From NCBI GenBank assembly GCA_021786555.1, contig JAJYNB010000150.1:1-7052 (forward strand): a stretch of 7,052 bases of DNA. Direction: 5' to 3'. Below, piece after piece: positions 1 to 5,333 of this stretch. This DNA comes from Bacillota bacterium. Its GTDB lineage: Bacteria; Bacillota; Desulfitobacteriia; Desulfitobacteriales; JAJXUE01. The notes beneath the pieces were generated by a model that worked only from the letters and a program-made list of their open reading frames with translations, was not told the origin of the DNA and searched no databases. The translations under genes and the position numbers were made by a program. How positions within the stretch are numbered: the first letter of the stretch is position 1; each line of letters begins with the position of its first letter.

Positions 1-185
1 ATCTTGTTGAGGTCCCGCAGCAGATTTTCCAGGTTGATGCCTTGAGCCCGGGCAGCCTGCTCGAGCACTGTATTGCGTGGGCTGCCTCAGCTGTAGCAAG
101 TGAGCCCGTAGTAGGTGAATACCTGGACCGTTTTGGGATGCCTTGTGATTATTTCCGCTATCGTCATCCTACCCGTAATTGGCAC
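1..185 (-). CDS. DUF1858-type redox protein, probable selenoprotein (CxxU); cut by window edge
   Basis: The visible 61 codons match the short DUF1858 / hybrid-cluster-protein-associated redox disulfide family: MTIAEIITRHPKTVQVF, then YYGLTCYS, then GSPRNTVLEQAARAQGIN and LLRDLNK. Family members normally carry Cys-x-x-Cys after a G-(M/L)-x-C turn. Here the first Cys is residue 30 and the second position, residue 33, is an in-frame TGA (89-87). The frame continues in family-like sequence for 28 codons to the window edge, so I infer TGA is read as selenocysteine. I chose the GTG at 185-183 because a strong GGGAGGTG site (201-194) sits about 8 bases upstream. The inner ATG at 167-165 has GGGTAGG directly against it, which is too close. 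The family is thought to act in thiol redox chemistry in the cytoplasm; no partner is visible. The alternative is a pseudogene with one Cys-to-stop mutation. The gene is divergent from the PLP enzyme and probably lacks only a few C-terminal residues. Confidence 0.72.
51..86 (-). promoter_or_regulatory. Candidate bacterial SECIS hairpin after the in-frame TGA
   Basis: On the minus strand the base after TGA opens a perfect 7-bp stem, GGCAGCC (86-80) with GGCTGCC (57-51), enclosing 22 bases. Inside, either CAC/GTG or TGC/GCA can add a short inner stem, leaving a small apical loop that contains G. Bacterial SECIS elements lie just 3' of the UGA inside the coding sequence and bind SelB. Position and size fit, but such hairpins have little sequence conservation, so this is supportive rather than decisive. 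Confidence 0.45.
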
Positions 186-205
186 TGGTTGTACACCTCC
201 CTTGC

Positions 206-235
206 TTGATTGGAAATTATGTGGACTTTTATTGT
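206..235 (+). promoter_or_regulatory. Possible sigma-A promoter for the PLP enzyme gene
   Basis: TTGATT (206-211) and TATTGT (230-235) are separated by 18 bases and lie about 67 bases before the ATG at 302, in the 116-base gap between the divergent genes. The match to TTGACA/TATAAT is moderate, and no operator was recognised. Confidence 0.28.
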
Positions 236-301
236 AGTGTAAGCAGGAATCAGACAGCTTGTGCCAAAATAGGTCAAAGAACATGAACGTTTGGAGGAAT
301 T

Positions 302-1405
302 ATGGAAGAGTTGCTTTTTGACACCCCTGTGGCCGTGGTTGATTTGGACAAACTGGAGAAGAACATTGAACAGATGGCAGCTTTGTGCCGGGCAAGGGGC
401 ATAGCCCTGCGGCCGCATATCAAGTCCCATAAGATACCCGAGATTGCCCTGGCCCAGCTTAAGGCAGGCGCCATAGGGATTACGGCTGCCAAACTGGGGG
501 AGGCCGAAGAAATGGCCCGGGCCGGGGTTAAAGATATATTCATAGCTAACCAAATTACCGGTCCGGCCAAACTAAAAAGGCTGGCCGCTTTGGCAGCCGG
601 GATTAAACTCAGTGTGGGAGTGGACAGTTGGAGAAACGCCAGGGAGCTGGACCAAATAGCCAGGGAAACGGGGCTGGTCCTGGATGTGCTGGTTGAAATC
701 GACACGGGCCTGCACCGCTGCGGCTTGGAACCGGGCCCACAGGTGATCGAGCTGGCGAAAAAGCTGCGGGAACGCCCCAGCCTGCACCTGAAGGGCATTT
801 TTACCCATGCTGGCCACGCCTACGGGGCCAGGGGTCCAGCGCAGGTTGAAGAGATCGGCCGGGACGAAGGGCAAGTGATGGCCCAACTGGCACGGCAATT
901 GAAAGCGGCCGGCACACCGGTGGAAGTGGTGAGCGTAGGATCGACTCCAACCGCCAGGCATGCGGCCCAGGTTCCCGGTGTGACTGAACTAAGGCCCGGC
1001 AACTATGTGTTTTACGATGCGATCCAGCTGGCCCTGGGAGTTGCTGCCGTGGGCAACTGCGCCTTGACCGTGAGGGCAACGGTGATCAGCCGGCCCGCGC
1101 CGGACCGGGCTGTAATCGATGCCGGCAGCAAGGCTCTGAACCTGGACAAAGGCGCCCACGGCGCCAGCCTGGTCCGCGGCTTCGGCATCGTCCTGGGCCG
1201 CCCGGGTTTAACTATTGAGCGTCTGTCGGAGGAACACGGGATTTTGGCGCTGGACCCTGCCGAGATTCTCGATGTGGGGGACGTTGTTGAGATTATCCCC
1301 AACCACGCCTGTACCGTAATCAATCTGTTTGACACTGTGCTGGGAACCCGAAAGGGTAAGGCGGCAGAGGTGTTGAGGGTCGCGGCCAGAGGGAAGTCAA
1401 GGTAA
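302..1405 (+). CDS. PLP-dependent D-threonine aldolase / D-serine dehydratase (DSD1) family enzyme
   Basis: This 367-residue cytoplasmic enzyme has the fold-III architecture of the family: an alanine-racemase-like N-terminal barrel that binds PLP and a C-terminal D-serine-dehydratase-like beta domain. The motif RPHIKSHK (residues 37-44) carries the expected Schiff-base lysine, Lys41. Other family-like segments are VEIDTGLHRCG, GIFTHAGHAYG, SVGSTPT and ELRPGNYVFYD. Near the C-terminus, IPNHACTVINL supplies His335 and Cys337, matching the metal-binding His/Cys pair known in D-serine dehydratases and D-threonine aldolases. Known members cleave D-threonine or other D-3-hydroxy amino acids by a retro-aldol reaction, or eliminate ammonia from D-serine; sequence reading alone cannot tell which. 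The length is normal and the chain intact. GGAGG at 293-297 precedes the ATG at good spacing. It seems to be monocistronic, since the following 390 bases are repeats. Confidence 0.9.
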   Translation: MEELLFDTPVAVVDLDKLEKNIEQMAALCRARGIALRPHIKSHKIPEIALAQLKAGAIGITAAKLGEAEEMARAGVKDIFIANQITGPAKLKRLAALAAGIKLSVGVDSWRNARELDQIARETGLVLDVLVEIDTGLHRCGLEPGPQVIELAKKLRERPSLHLKGIFTHAGHAYGARGPAQVEEIGRDEGQVMAQLARQLKAAGTPVEVVSVGSTPTARHAAQVPGVTELRPGNYVFYDAIQLALGVAAVGNCALTVRATVISRPAPDRAVIDAGSKALNLDKGAHGASLVRGFGIVLGRPGLTIERLSEEHGILALDPAEILDVGDVVEIIPNHACTVINLFDTVLGTRKGKAAEVLRVAARGKSR

Positions 1406-1406
1406 G

Positions 1407-1449
<43 letters not shown>

Positions 1450-1532
1450 AATGAGAGAACCGGCGAAGACATTTAAAGGCGTACTGGTACGGCAGAATTA
1501 GTTAGTAAATTGCTGAAAGTATATTCTCGTGG

Positions 1533-1554
1533 CATTCTGACTCCTGACTCCTGA
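1533..1554 (-). repeat. Inverted partner of the GGAGTCA array
   Basis: The plus strand reads CATTC, then TGACTCC twice, then TGA. This is the reverse complement of the end of the left array: 20 of 21 bases pair between 1433-1453 and 1533-1553. The enclosed 79 bases include a small palindrome CGTACTGGTACG near 1481. The whole 1407-1554 unit could be a small non-autonomous element or a large cruciform or hairpin. No target-site duplication was recognised. Confidence 0.75.
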
Positions 1555-1564
1555 ATACCTCAAA

Positions 1565-1601
1565 AGTGAGTCAGTTGGGGACGGTTCTTGATTGACTCAC
1601 T
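1565..1601. repeat. 37-bp REP-like palindromic unit, copy 1
   Basis: Perfect 9-bp arms AGTGAGTCA (1565-1573) and TGACTCACT (1593-1601) enclose a 19-base loop containing GGGGACGGTTCT. A unit with the same arms and the same loop length lies at 3993-4029, with the core on the opposite strand. Repeats with such cores are, to my recollection, common in Clostridia and other bacteria beside RAYT-type (Y1) transposases. No transposase gene is in this window. Confidence 0.85.
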
Positions 1602-1702
1602 CAGAAGTCACAATCAGAACAGCTTATCTTCTCTTAAACCATTCTGCCTTAAAACAAATAAAGAAAGTTTCATTCATCGGTGGTGCCGCCAAGCGGCATG
1701 AA

Positions 1703-1722
1703 AGTCTGAATTCTGACTTCTG
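1703..1722. repeat. Degenerate CAGAAGTCAGAATTC-type repeat unit
   Basis: GAATTCTGACTTCTG (1708-1722) reads on the minus strand as CAGAAGTCAGAATTC, related to the GAAGTCAGAATG end of the array at 1442-1453. It overlaps a near-perfect 16-base palindrome at 1703-1718 centred on GAATTC. It looks like another scattered copy of the same repeat family. Confidence 0.4.
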
Positions 1723-1798
1723 GCCCTGATAGCAACAAAATCTCTCAAAGTATGTTTCCGGGTTTGGCAGGGAAAAAATAAACCTGAGGTGATTAAGT

Positions 1799-1936
1799 TT
1801 GGATGACAGTAAGCTAACCCGTGAACAGCGTTTTTTATATGTCCGCGGCGTACCCCTGGACAGGGTTCTGCGTTTGTCCGATGAACAGTTGAGAAAAGCG
1901 GTAGACAAGTTGAAAAGGGCGAGCCGTTTGTACTAG
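1799..1936 (+). CDS. Small 45-residue protein of unknown function, TTG start
   Basis: I do not recognise this protein. The frame begins with TTG at 1799 and ends at TAG 1934-1936. It is preceded by GAGGTGAT (1786-1793), an eight-base match to the anti-Shine-Dalgarno sequence, at a spacing of five bases, which is the main reason to believe it is translated. The product starts MDDSKLTREQRFLYVRG, continues with a VPLDRVLRLSDEQL segment and ends LKRASRLY. It is highly charged, basic at the C-terminus and probably mostly helical, with no signal peptide or membrane segment. It stands alone between repeats and a terminator at 2085-2123. A regulatory or nucleic-acid-binding role would be a guess. Confidence 0.6.
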   Translation: MDDSKLTREQRFLYVRGVPLDRVLRLSDEQLRKAVDKLKRASRLY

Positions 1937-2084
1937 CCCCTGAAAAATGTTTCTTGCGAAAAACGTTACCCTGAAGATTAGGCTGCTTAAGGGAGGAAAC
2001 CTTCACCTGACCACCTTAAAAACGTCCCAAAATTAACAATTTTCATACTCACGTGTGAACTAAAAGTTATAAGGTTTTGCCCAG

Positions 2085-2123
2085 ACACCCTCAGGAGAGT
2101 CAATTAGTCCCGAGGGTGTTTTT
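2085..2123 (+). terminator. Rho-independent terminator upstream of the sigma operon
   Basis: ACACCCTC (2085-2092) and GAGGGTGT (2112-2119) form a perfect 8-bp stem around a 19-base loop, directly followed by a T-run ending at 2123. It lies about 150 bases after the 45-codon gene and before the sigma gene. It therefore probably ends transcripts entering from the left, although an attenuator role cannot be excluded. The bases from 1937 to 2084 contain nothing I can name. Confidence 0.75.
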
Positions 2124-2182
2124 CGTACCCGGGCGGCATGTGGTAAAATGTGGCTGGGGTTTTAAATATTTTGCTTATTACG

Positions 2183-2210
2183 GGAACCTTTTTGGGTTTG
2201 CGGCAATCCT
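2183..2210 (+). promoter_or_regulatory. Possible ECF-type (autoregulated) promoter of the sigma operon
   Basis: GGAACC followed by a T-run (2183-2194) resembles the GAAC-containing -35 element of many ECF promoters. It lies about 50 bases before the preferred sigma start, where an autoregulated promoter would be expected. The matching -10 (near 2205-2210) is poor, so this is only a hint. Confidence 0.2.
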
Positions 2211-2236
2211 TATCAGTGTGTAGAGGAGATGAATTG

Positions 2237-3961
2237 GTGTTGGGTAGGGAAACAACCAACAACTCCGTACCCGGTGGCGGCTTAGATTGGGAAGAACTGC
2301 TGCAGCAGTTGTATCCCAGGGCCCTGGCCATAGCCGCCAGGATTTTGCGCGACCGGGAACTGGCTGCCGATGCGGCTCAAAATGCTCTGCTCAAAGTGTA
2401 CCGACATCTGGGTGAAGTCCGTGACAGACAGGCTCTGCCTGCATGGCTGCACCGGGTGGTGAGCAACGAGGCCTATCTGACCTTGAGGGTTTACCAGAGG
2501 GAAGCGGTCACCGAAACTGTTGAGGGCTGGACCAATACAACCGGGGATCCGGCAGAACTGGCAACCTTCAGGGCAGAATTCCTGCGGGCCATGCGGACGT
2601 TGGCGCCGGAATTTCAAGAAGCGGTGGTTCTCTGCGATGTCATGGGCTGGAAAGTGCAGGATGCGGCGGCGCAGTGCGGCGTACCTGTGGGTACGCTGAA
2701 ATCCAGGCTCTTCAGGGGCAGGGAGAATCTGCGCGGTTTGTTGGCAGATTTCCGGCTGAGAAAGGAGGAGACAGCGGTGCAAAGACCGATGGAAGACTTG
2801 CTGTTCGACTATTTGGAGGGCAGGCTTGATGCTGTGGCAGAGGCAAAACTGGAATCCCAGCTGCAGGAAGACCAGGGCTTAAGAGGACGGTTAGAAGAAC
2901 AGCGGGAATTTTTGCGGCTGCTTCACAGCCTGACCGGTAAAATCTCCCTGAGTTCGGCTGAAATAGCCGCAAAGATAGGGGAAGTTTACGCTGAGATCCG
3001 GGATTACAGCTATTTAACGGAACAGACCCTGATAGGTGGTGAATCACCCCAGACCTTAGTACACAAAACCTGGTTCAAAAAGCCTGATCTGCTGCGCAGC
3101 GAGGCAGAACATCCTGTATTCGGCTCCTTTACCGCCATCGTGCGGGGTCAGGATGCCGTACTGAGAGTAGGAGATGAGTCCAGACCTCAGCGTACACGGG
3201 TCGATGCAGAGATGCTCAAGTCTATGGGCGTTGATTTCGGCGTAACTTTACGGGCTATTAGTGCGGGACATTCTACCCGACTTCTGGGTACGGAATATGT
3301 GGAAGGAAGGAACTGTTACCACCTCCTGCTGCTGCAAGCTGCCCCCGGTGCTGAAGCGGGGCAGGTTTCCAGCCATATCTGGCTCGACAAGCTGACCTGG
3401 ATGCCGCTGCTAACGGAGGAGTACAATTCGGAGGGGGTATTGGTAAGCCGCAAAGTGGTGAGGAACCTTACCCTAAACACAGGACTGCCCGACAGCCTGT
3501 TTGAGTTTCCGGCTGAGGTTGCTGCAGAAGCGGCGCCTGCGCCCGAGGTTAAGCCCCCACGCGCTTGTAGTCTGGCCGAAGTGAAGGCGGCCCTGCCCTT
3601 TGAGCCTTTCCTGCTGCAGGATAGTTCCCTGGTACTGCACGCCTGCTATTTGTTGGATCTCAGCGGGTCACCTGTGGCCATGCTGAACTATCACCTGCCT
3701 GGGGATCCCCTGCCCGAGGTTACCCTGACCCAGGCGGTGGTGTATCATACCAACCTGCCTCCCGGGGTCCCAACCGAGGAAATGGAGATTAGAGGAGAAA
3801 AGGCGGTCTACATCCCCATGGAGACTTTTAAGGTCAAGGGATTCCTTTCCTTTCAAAGGGAGGGTGTGTATCTTAACCTGGGGGGAAACGGCAGTAAAGA
3901 GCAGCTTCTCGCCTGGGCAGGATCCCTGGCGACATCCGGAGGCGGGAAAAAAGAAGGGTAA
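2237..3961 (+). CDS. ECF sigma factor fused to anti-sigma-like, LolA/RseB-like and DUF4367-like domains
   Basis: From GTG 2237 the chain is 574 residues. Residues 16-86 are an ECF sigma-2 region (AADAAQNALLKVYRHL, AWLHRVVSNEAYLTLR). Residues 115-168 are sigma-4 with its helix-turn-helix (GVPVGTLKSRLFRGRENLR). Residues 185-230 (MEDLLFDYLEGRLDAV and on) resemble the helical anti-sigma domain that starts many zinc anti-sigma factors, but the His-x3-Cys-x2-Cys ligands are missing. Residues 252-425 look like a LolA/MucB-RseB half-barrel (KTWFKKPDLLRSE, IWLDKLTWMPLLTEEY). After an Ala/Pro/Glu linker, residues 443-565 resemble DUF4367. No membrane helix or signal peptide is visible, so the chain looks cytoplasmic, unlike usual RseB-type sensors. 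The start rests on AGGAG (2224-2228) eight bases upstream; the frame is open back to a GTG at 2150 without such a site. It heads a YxlE-F-G-like gene set. Sigma and operon assignments are firm; the C-terminal family names are inferred. Confidence 0.82.
   Translation: MLGRETTNNSVPGGGLDWEELLQQLYPRALAIAARILRDRELAADAAQNALLKVYRHLGEVRDRQALPAWLHRVVSNEAYLTLRVYQREAVTETVEGWTNTTGDPAELATFRAEFLRAMRTLAPEFQEAVVLCDVMGWKVQDAAAQCGVPVGTLKSRLFRGRENLRGLLADFRLRKEETAVQRPMEDLLFDYLEGRLDAVAEAKLESQLQEDQGLRGRLEEQREFLRLLHSLTGKISLSSAEIAAKIGEVYAEIRDYSYLTEQTLIGGESPQTLVHKTWFKKPDLLRSEAEHPVFGSFTAIVRGQDAVLRVGDESRPQRTRVDAEMLKSMGVDFGVTLRAISAGHSTRLLGTEYVEGRNCYHLLLLQAAPGAEAGQVSSHIWLDKLTWMPLLTEEYNSEGVLVSRKVVRNLTLNTGLPDSLFEFPAEVAAEAAPAPEVKPPRACSLAEVKAALPFEPFLLQDSSLVLHACYLLDLSGSPVAMLNYHLPGDPLPEVTLTQAVVYHTNLPPGVPTEEMEIRGEKAVYIPMETFKVKGFLSFQREGVYLNLGGNGSKEQLLAWAGSLATSGGGKKEG
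2764..2779 (+). promoter_or_regulatory. Internal Shine-Dalgarno and in-frame GTG for the anti-sigma/sensor half
   Basis: GGAGGAG at 2764-2770 lies eight bases (counted from GGAGG) before an in-frame GTG at 2777-2779, exactly where the sigma-4 domain ends. Initiation here would yield a separate 394-residue protein starting MQRPMEDLLFDYLEGRLD, consisting of the anti-sigma-like, LolA/RseB-like and DUF4367-like parts. This is the arrangement expected of a sigma gene followed by an overlapping anti-sigma gene, except that no stop codon ends the sigma frame. Two products from one frame are therefore possible. Confidence 0.6.
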
Positions 3962-3992
3962 GCAATTTACAGGCGCAAGGGGACCGGATAAA

Positions 3993-4029
3993 AGTGAGTC
4001 AGTGGAGAACCGTCCCCAGGTGACTCACT
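3993..4029. repeat. 37-bp REP-like palindromic unit, copy 2
   Basis: Arms AGTGAGTCA (3993-4001) and TGACTCACT (4021-4029) are identical to those of copy 1 and enclose a 19-base loop with GAGAACCGTCCCC, the reverse complement of the copy 1 core. It lies 31 bases after the stop of the sigma fusion gene and 18 bases before the intron fragment. Confidence 0.85.
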
Positions 4030-4047
4030 GTGAATGATGTTTGTGAA

Positions 4048-4120
4048 GAGCCGGATGCCTTAATAGGGCACGTCCGGTTCTGTGAGGGGGTGTCGACCGT
4101 GAGGTCGACCTCTACTCGAC
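4048..4120 (+). mobile_element. Group II intron 3' fragment (domains V and VI)
   Basis: Bases 4048-4080 have the form of ribozyme domain V: GAGCCGG at the 5' side with the conserved AGC, a short hairpin top, and GCACGTCCGGTTC at the 3' side including the bulge bases. Domain VI follows: GTCGACC-GTGA-GGTCGAC (4092-4109) forms a perfect 7-bp stem with a GNRA loop. CTCTACTCGAC then contains a likely branch-point adenosine about eight bases from the end at 4120. This ending is typical of bacterial group II introns. Domains I-IV and the reverse transcriptase are absent, so the element is a dead remnant. It sits inside the operon between the sigma gene and the PLDc_N gene, flanked by REP-like palindromes. 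Confidence 0.85.
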
Positions 4121-4121
4121 C

Positions 4122-4172
4122 CGGGTGACTCACCCGAGTGACTCATTTTTCGCTGGGACGACAGAACCGTCC
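4122..4172. repeat. REP-like palindromic debris after the intron fragment
   Basis: CGGGTGA-C-TCACCCG (4122-4136) is a perfect palindrome containing TGACTCAC, the arm sequence of the REP units. An alternative hairpin, TCAC-CCGA-GTGA (4130-4141), is followed by a T-run at 4146-4150. GGACG (4156-4160) can pair with CGTCC (4168-4172) around ACAGAAC, giving another AGAACCGTCC core. It looks like broken REP units; a weak terminator or attenuator effect on the downstream genes is possible. Confidence 0.55.
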
Positions 4173-4207
4173 GTGCGTCCTAGCTTAATCAAGGAGGAGA
4201 AACAAAA

Positions 4208-4411
4208 ATGAGTGTTTTGTCCAGGGTGAACTTGATGATTATTGCGCCGCTGCTTTTTGTACAGCTGATTTTACAGGTGGCGGCGCTGGTGGACCTGTAC
4301 AAACGGGAACAGGTATTGGGCGGGAAGAAATGGATCTGGGTTTTGGTTATTATAATTGGCGAGATTCTTGGACCCGTCATTTATTTCGTGTTTGGCCGGA
4401 AAGAGGCCTGA
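4208..4411 (+). CDS. PLDc_N (phospholipase D nuclease N-terminal) family membrane protein, YxlE-like
   Basis: This 67-residue protein has two predicted membrane helices, about residues 8-28 (IIAPLLFVQLILQVAALVDL) and 43-62 (WIWVLVIIIGEILGPVIYFV). Between them is a basic loop (YKREQVLGGKK), and the end is FGRKEA. The pattern D-x-Y-K-R, then K-K-W-x-W, then G-x-x-x-Y-F-x-x-G-R is characteristic of the stand-alone PLDc_N family. In B. subtilis the similar YxlE is encoded in the sigY operon and counts as a negative regulator of SigY; a like role here is inferred from gene order. A strong AAGGAGGAGA (4191-4200) precedes the ATG. Its stop is followed after one base by the ATPase gene. Confidence 0.85.
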   Translation: MSVLSRVNLMIIAPLLFVQLILQVAALVDLYKREQVLGGKKWIWVLVIIIGEILGPVIYFVFGRKEA

Positions 4412-4412
4412 G

Positions 4413-5333
4413 ATGACAGTGATCAGATGTGATGAGGTGCGCAAGAAATATGGCCGGGTTGTGGCTTTGCGCGGAGTAAGCTTTGAAGTGCGGCAGAATA
4501 CCTGCCTGGGTTTTCTCGGCCCTAACGGGGCCGGGAAAACCACCACCATCAAAATCCTGGCGGGGCTTGCCAGGCCTGGCGGCGGTCAGGTGGAGGTAGC
4601 CGGGGTTGATGTGGTGAAAGACCCTGCCGGGGTGCGCGGGCATATCGGCTATCTGGCTCAGTCTCCCGCCTTTTATAACTGGATGAGCGGGGAGGAGTAT
4701 CTGCTCTTTTGCGCCGGGCTGTTTAAACTGCCGCGGCGGGAAGCGCTGCAAAGGACCCGGGAACTGCTGGCCCAGACGGGCCTGGAAGAGGCGGCGCGGC
4801 GCAAAGTCGGGGGTTATTCCGGCGGCATGAAACAAAGGCTTGGTATTGCCCAAGCCCTGATCAACCGCCCGAAAGTCCTCTTTTTGGACGAACCCGTTTC
4901 GGCCCTGGACCCGGTGGGGAGACACGAACTGCTGGAACTTATCCGCGAGCTGAAACGCGACTCTACCGTATTCTTTTCCACCCATGTGCTGAACGATGCG
5001 GACCAAATCTGCGACGAGGTGATTATCCTAAAACAGGGAGAGGTCGCCCTGCAGGCGACGGTGGACGAACTGAGGCAGAGATACACCGACCCGGTGTTTG
5101 AACTGGAACTGGAAAGCGCGCCCGATGGGATGCTCGACAGGCTTCAGGCCCTGCCCTATTACCAGTCCCATCAAAGCTCCGGGCCGGTCCTGACTGTTGT
5201 AGTCAAAGACCTTGCCCAAGCGAAACAACAGCTGCCCGGTTTCCTCTGGTCTGAAGGCGCAGTCCTAAGGCGCTACCAGCTGCAAACCCCGAGCCTGGAA
5301 CAAGTGTTTCTGAGGGTGGTGAGTAAAGAGTGA
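4413..5333 (+). CDS. ABC transporter ATP-binding protein, YxlF-like
   Basis: This is a 306-residue cytoplasmic ATPase with a full set of motifs: Walker A GPNGAGKT (36-43), Q-loop Gln83, signature YSGGMKQR (135-142, Tyr for the usual Leu/Ser), Walker B VLFLDE (155-160), D-loop SALDP and H-loop His191 in FFSTH. The C-terminal 80 residues (from about DPVFELELE) form the accessory domain common in ABC-2 exporters of the YxlF/NatA/DrrA kind. I chose ATG 4413 because MTVIRCDEVRKKYG is the natural family N-terminus, AAGAGG lies a few bases upstream, and it begins one base after the PLDc_N stop, indicating translational coupling. The frame is open upstream only by overlapping that gene. It should energise the permease encoded next; the substrate is unknown. 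Confidence 0.93.
   Translation: MTVIRCDEVRKKYGRVVALRGVSFEVRQNTCLGFLGPNGAGKTTTIKILAGLARPGGGQVEVAGVDVVKDPAGVRGHIGYLAQSPAFYNWMSGEEYLLFCAGLFKLPRREALQRTRELLAQTGLEEAARRKVGGYSGGMKQRLGIAQALINRPKVLFLDEPVSALDPVGRHELLELIRELKRDSTVFFSTHVLNDADQICDEVIILKQGEVALQATVDELRQRYTDPVFELELESAPDGMLDRLQALPYYQSHQSSGPVLTVVVKDLAQAKQQLPGFLWSEGAVLRRYQLQTPSLEQVFLRVVSKE

Noticed and set aside
226..275. TGGCAC on the minus strand resembling a sigma-54 -24 element for the DUF1858 gene
   Set aside because: The base pair expected at -12 (GC of TTGC) is not present at the required distance.
1937..2084. Possible riboswitch or T-box before the terminator at 2085
   Set aside because: No conserved T-box or known riboswitch core was recognised, and the terminator lies before, not within, a leader with a visible promoter.
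2150..2236. Longer sigma fusion start at GTG 2150 with a hydrophobic leader
   Set aside because: No ribosome binding site precedes 2150, whereas AGGAG precedes 2237; the hydrophobic stretch is probably untranslated DNA.
2282..2782. Long minus-strand open frames across the sigma gene and similar ones across the PLP and ABC genes
   Set aside because: They lack family features and ribosome binding sites and lie opposite strongly supported genes.
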